43,541 nucleotides of DNA from an uncultured Prevotellaceae bacterium (GTDB lineage: Bacteria > Bacteroidota > Bacteroidia > Bacteroidales > Muribaculaceae): positions 1-43,541 of the forward strand of contig ONIL01000028.1 in the NCBI GenBank assembly GCA_900317835.1. Reading direction: 5' to 3'. Of the stretch, positions 40,667 through 43,541 are shown piece after piece. The translations under genes were made by a program, and so were the position numbers. Under the pieces are notes generated by a model. That model was not told the origin of the DNA and did no database searches. It saw only the letters and a list, made by a program, of their open reading frames with translations. Numbering within the stretch: position 1 is the first letter of the stretch; each line of letters starts with the position of its first letter.

Positions 40667-43541
40667 ATGAAGAAAGTCCTGCAATCAATCGTCCTGTTGC
40701 TGGGTGTGCTGATGTTACCTACAGTTGCCTATGCTCAGAACATCTACGGTGACGTAAACGGTGATCTAGAGGTGAATATTGCCGACGTGAATGCTGTCAT
40801 TGATGTAATCCTAAACGATGCCACCATTTTAACAGCTGATGTGAATCAAGACGGTGAAATCAACATCGCCGATATCAACGTCATCATCAGTGTCATCCTC
40901 GGTGATCAGCCCAAGACGCTCTATTCGACCATTCTTGTCACCACCAGCGACGGTGTGACGGTGGAGCATCTGATTGACCAGAACTCCCACGTGAGTATCG
41001 AGAAGCCTAACCTCATTATCGAGACCGACGGCAAGGTGCTGACCTACGATCTGGAGCAGATGGCCCGCTTGTGCTATGGTCATCGTTATGTTACCGCAGG
41101 CCAAACACCGGGAAGTAGCGTGCCCCAGCAAGAGGATGGTGTCATGCCCGATGGGGACAATCGCCCACAATATGCCTTGTTTACCTATCGTAACGATGGC
41201 GATTTCAACGCCTTCCTCAACATCGACGTGGACAGCATCACTTACAGCAACACCGACCTCAACGGTGTCGCTCACGGCAATGCTGTCGTGCAGCAGGTAT
41301 GGACGCCCGACAGCCTCTACCGCATCCCCCTGGCTGTTATCGACAGCGTCTGTTTCAAGGCCCCGCCCACCGAGTACAAGCCCAACGTGGTCATCATCGA
41401 CGAGCGTCACATGCCCTACATCATCGACGCCAGCGACTCGACCATCACCTTCAACTCAAGCGTGCCGACCGATATGGTGCCCACGATGGGGCAGATCATG
41501 TACAGTGACCTCACCGATGATCCTTTCTATATGGGCTTCGCCGGCCGTGTCATCGGCATTGAACGCAAGAATAGCCAGGTAACGTACTTCTGCGACCCCG
41601 TGGCTCCTAACGAGGTCTATGAGCGTTGTGTGAATTTCTTCAAGGTGGTGACCGACACAACCGAGGTTATTGACGAGAATGTCCCAGCCAATTCCCCTCG
41701 CAGGATAGGCACATTCATCGCCACCGATGGCACGATATCAATGCCCGAACTCAAGTGGAATCTGGATTTCAATCTCAACAAGCTAACGGGTTGTCATGGC
41801 AATGTTAAGATCGAAGGGAAAATCAATAATGATTTTGAATATGTGATCTGCATCGGAATGCTGGACCATGACTTCATCAATGTCAAGCACACCAAGAAAA
41901 TAACACACTCTACAAATGTATCGTTTAAAATAGAAAATGAGGCAGAGTGTGACACATCGATATTCATGAGCACGCCTGTCTATACAACAGGTTGCCAATG
42001 GTTTGGCGTGAGTCTTTATCCGGGTCTCTTTATGGATGCCAAAATAGCAGCGGAACTCGAGGCTAAACTACCATATTCTTCTACCCAAGTCGAGGAATAC
42101 TATTTCGGCTCCGATCGTGGATGGACCGACCCCTTAATAACATCCAATGAAAGCGGTGGTTGGCCAGGCTTTAGTGAATTCTTGCAGAATGGCAACGTGA
42201 AGTTCAAGTTCAAAGGAACATTGGCATTCGGTCCCACTGTCAAAGCCGCCTTCGTGGTCTGGAAGCCAAAAACCTTCAACTTCGGTGTTACAGCCAAGGC
42301 AGGGTTGGAATTGTCGGGTGAATGCTCTTGTGATTTGACCGAACTCGTTGATGATGCGCAGTTTGACTGGTATGATGACGTTTGGTCCAATACAAAAATA
42401 ACGACTGGCTTGAAATTAGGTGTCAATATTTCAGGCAAAATCATGAAGAAAGAGTGTAATATATGGGGTGCCAGTACTACATTGTTCAAACAGGAAAAAT
42501 ACCTGTTCCCCAAGTTCACCGCACCAACCCTGCCGCAGTACCAGAACGGCACTTGGCAGCCCTCAGTAACGCCCACGTCGATGTACACCGTGCCTTCACA
42601 GGAGTTGCTGCTGCCCGGCAAGGTGGGCCTTGGCGTCTATGACCAAAATGGCACTTGCCTGCGCAACAGCTATTATGGCTGGTACTTCGGCACCGAGGAC
42701 GACTGGCCCCAAAGTGCTGTGCAGTGTTCGCTGGCCGGACTGGAGGCAGGGCGCGAGTATGTCGTGCGCCCGCTCTACAAGATGCTTGACCTGTTCGAGA
42801 TCAAGGGCGGTCCTCGCACTGTGTTCTGTTCCCCTGAGCCGATGTCACTGGAAAAGCCCACGCTACAATTGATCAAGGGCACACGTGGCGATGTGGCCAT
42901 CTGTGGAGGCTGGGGGTACTATACCGCTTCCTGCACCAATGACAAGGCGACGGCAACTGTTGTCAGCACTTGGGTCAACGGCGCCGAGACCTTCCTCGTG
43001 CGGGTAGAGGCGGTATCGCCCGGAAATGCTACAGTCAATGTCAAGGATGTCCGCACAGGCGATGTGGTCTCATTGCCCGTTACGGTTATCGAAGGCGAGA
43101 ACCTGCCCCTGTATGTCGCCGAAGAATGTCTTGACTTTGGCGTCGTGCCAGCGGGTACAACCAGCACCAAGGTATTGACCCTTATCAATAACACAACTTC
43201 GGCCAAGACGGTAACCGCTACCGTTGACGCGCCCTTCTCCTTTACCCAGGGCAACAGCAGCGTGTCGAGTCTCACTGTCGAGGTGCCAGCCCAGTCGTGC
43301 AGTTATGTGGCGGTCACGTTCACGGCTTCTGGTACTGGAGCCAGCAACGGCAACGTAACTTTTGCAAACGAGTTGTTCGAGAACGGCAAGTGTACTGTCC
43401 CCGTTCAGGCCTACGCTTCCTCTAGCGATGACCGCCTTTATATTGAACAGTCGAGCCTCGACCTGGGTGAGGTATCCATAGGTGAAACCCGAACAGGCAC
43501 GTTGACCATCGTCAACAACAGTGTGTCGCCCCAGACGGTGA
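40667..43541 (+). CDS. Very large secreted protein with N-terminal dockerin, cut by the window end
   Basis: The frame is open from the ATG at 40667 to the last base; 958 residues are visible and the stop is outside. A signal peptide (MKKVLQSIVLLLGVLMLP, then TVAYAQ) is followed by a dockerin-like pair at about residues 26-84 (DVNGDLEVNIADVNAVI and DVNQDGEINIADINVII), the same placement as in the protein at 13824. The middle (about 90-650) is unrecognised and rich in beta strands. From about 780 there is a bacterial Ig-like piece (ATVVSTWVNGAETFLVRVEA), then repeats of ASH/CARDB-like type with YVAEECLDFGVVPAGTTSTK and LYIEQSSLDLGEVSIGETRT. It is probably a cell-surface or secreted adhesin-like protein. 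Possible type IX secretion cannot be judged because the C-terminus is missing. Confidence 0.85.
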   Translation, partial: MKKVLQSIVLLLGVLMLPTVAYAQNIYGDVNGDLEVNIADVNAVIDVILNDATILTADVNQDGEINIADINVIISVILGDQPKTLYSTILVTTSDGVTVEHLIDQNSHVSIEKPNLIIETDGKVLTYDLEQMARLCYGHRYVTAGQTPGSSVPQQEDGVMPDGDNRPQYALFTYRNDGDFNAFLNIDVDSITYSNTDLNGVAHGNAVVQQVWTPDSLYRIPLAVIDSVCFKAPPTEYKPNVVIIDERHMPYIIDASDSTITFNSSVPTDMVPTMGQIMYSDLTDDPFYMGFAGRVIGIERKNSQVTYFCDPVAPNEVYERCVNFFKVVTDTTEVIDENVPANSPRRIGTFIATDGTISMPELKWNLDFNLNKLTGCHGNVKIEGKINNDFEYVICIGMLDHDFINVKHTKKITHSTNVSFKIENEAECDTSIFMSTPVYTTGCQWFGVSLYPGLFMDAKIAAELEAKLPYSSTQVEEYYFGSDRGWTDPLITSNESGGWPGFSEFLQNGNVKFKFKGTLAFGPTVKAAFVVWKPKTFNFGVTAKAGLELSGECSCDLTELVDDAQFDWYDDVWSNTKITTGLKLGVNISGKIMKKECNIWGASTTLFKQEKYLFPKFTAPTLPQYQNGTWQPSVTPTSMYTVPSQELLLPGKVGLGVYDQNGTCLRNSYYGWYFGTEDDWPQSAVQCSLAGLEAGREYVVRPLYKMLDLFEIKGGPRTVFCSPEPMSLEKPTLQLIKGTRGDVAICGGWGYYTASCTNDKATATVVSTWVNGAETFLVRVEAVSPGNATVNVKDVRTGDVVSLPVTVIEGENLPLYVAEECLDFGVVPAGTTSTKVLTLINNTTSAKTVTATVDAPFSFTQGNSSVSSLTVEVPAQSCSYVAVTFTASGTGASNGNVTFANELFENGKCTVPVQAYASSSDDRLYIEQSSLDLGEVSIGETRTGTLTIVNNSVSPQTV

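Noticed and set aside
1-43541. CRISPR arrays and insertion sequences
   Set aside because: No regularly spaced repeats and no transposase gene were seen anywhere in the window.

Overview
The window is a piece of a Bacteroidales chromosome, probably a gut Muribaculaceae- or Prevotellaceae-like lineage. The reasons are a reverse-strand 16S rRNA 5' end with a Bacteroidales-type sequence, a repeated TTTG / TAnnTTTG promoter pattern typical of the Bacteroidota primary sigma factor, no clear Shine-Dalgarno sequences, and DUF1460 and Bacteroidota-type ArgB, ParE and RF2 proteins. The family is not settled by what is visible. All positions and spacings were counted by hand.

Positions 1-21.4 kb are ordinary core chromosome: the start of an rrn operon with its promoter; a DUF1460 lipoprotein; a small operon ending in a cytidylate-kinase-like protein; an AAA ATPase-CYTH fusion; an MscS channel; a TPR protein; a flavin reductase; RlmD; a parE-coaD-S41 protease operon; a PrsW-like protease; a secreted dockerin/vWA-like/FGE-like protein; and an acyl-CoA ligase-prfB-argB-asd run ending in a small coiled-coil membrane protein and a clear terminator.

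Positions 21.4-29.3 kb look like one regulatory unit. A histidine kinase and a RegA/PrrA-type response regulator (receiver plus Fis-type helix-turn-helix, no sigma-54 ATPase domain) lie beside two promoters with nearly the same architecture. Each has a tandem pair of A-rich TGT/ACA-type dyads 22-23 bp apart, then 26 bp to a TTG -33 element, then 21 bp to a TAAWTTTG -7 box followed by an ATCAC motif. One promoter drives a MacB/FtsX-type ABC exporter (26081-29246). The other drives a stand-alone plus-strand unit of about 420 nt (about 23072-23491) with a long perfect inverted repeat, a 43-codon ORF and its own terminator. A large secreted dockerin protein lies between them. This unit is the best candidate for something undescribed.

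Positions about 29.3-40.3 kb look like an integrated element of about 11 kb. A tyrosine recombinase is at the left end, an 11-bp direct repeat is at both edges, and the genes are more AT-rich and mostly unrecognisable. The left half reads rightward: integrase, helix-turn-helix protein, ParB-like protein, DUF5131 radical-SAM protein and two tandem paralogues of an unknown family. The right half reads leftward: a YqiA-like esterase, a 5'-deoxynucleotidase and a RelA/SpoT-type HD hydrolase with an unknown N-terminal half, then a frameshifted secreted protein and a membrane protein. A lipoprotein and a second frameshifted gene are at the right edge. The window ends inside another large secreted dockerin protein with its own strong promoter.
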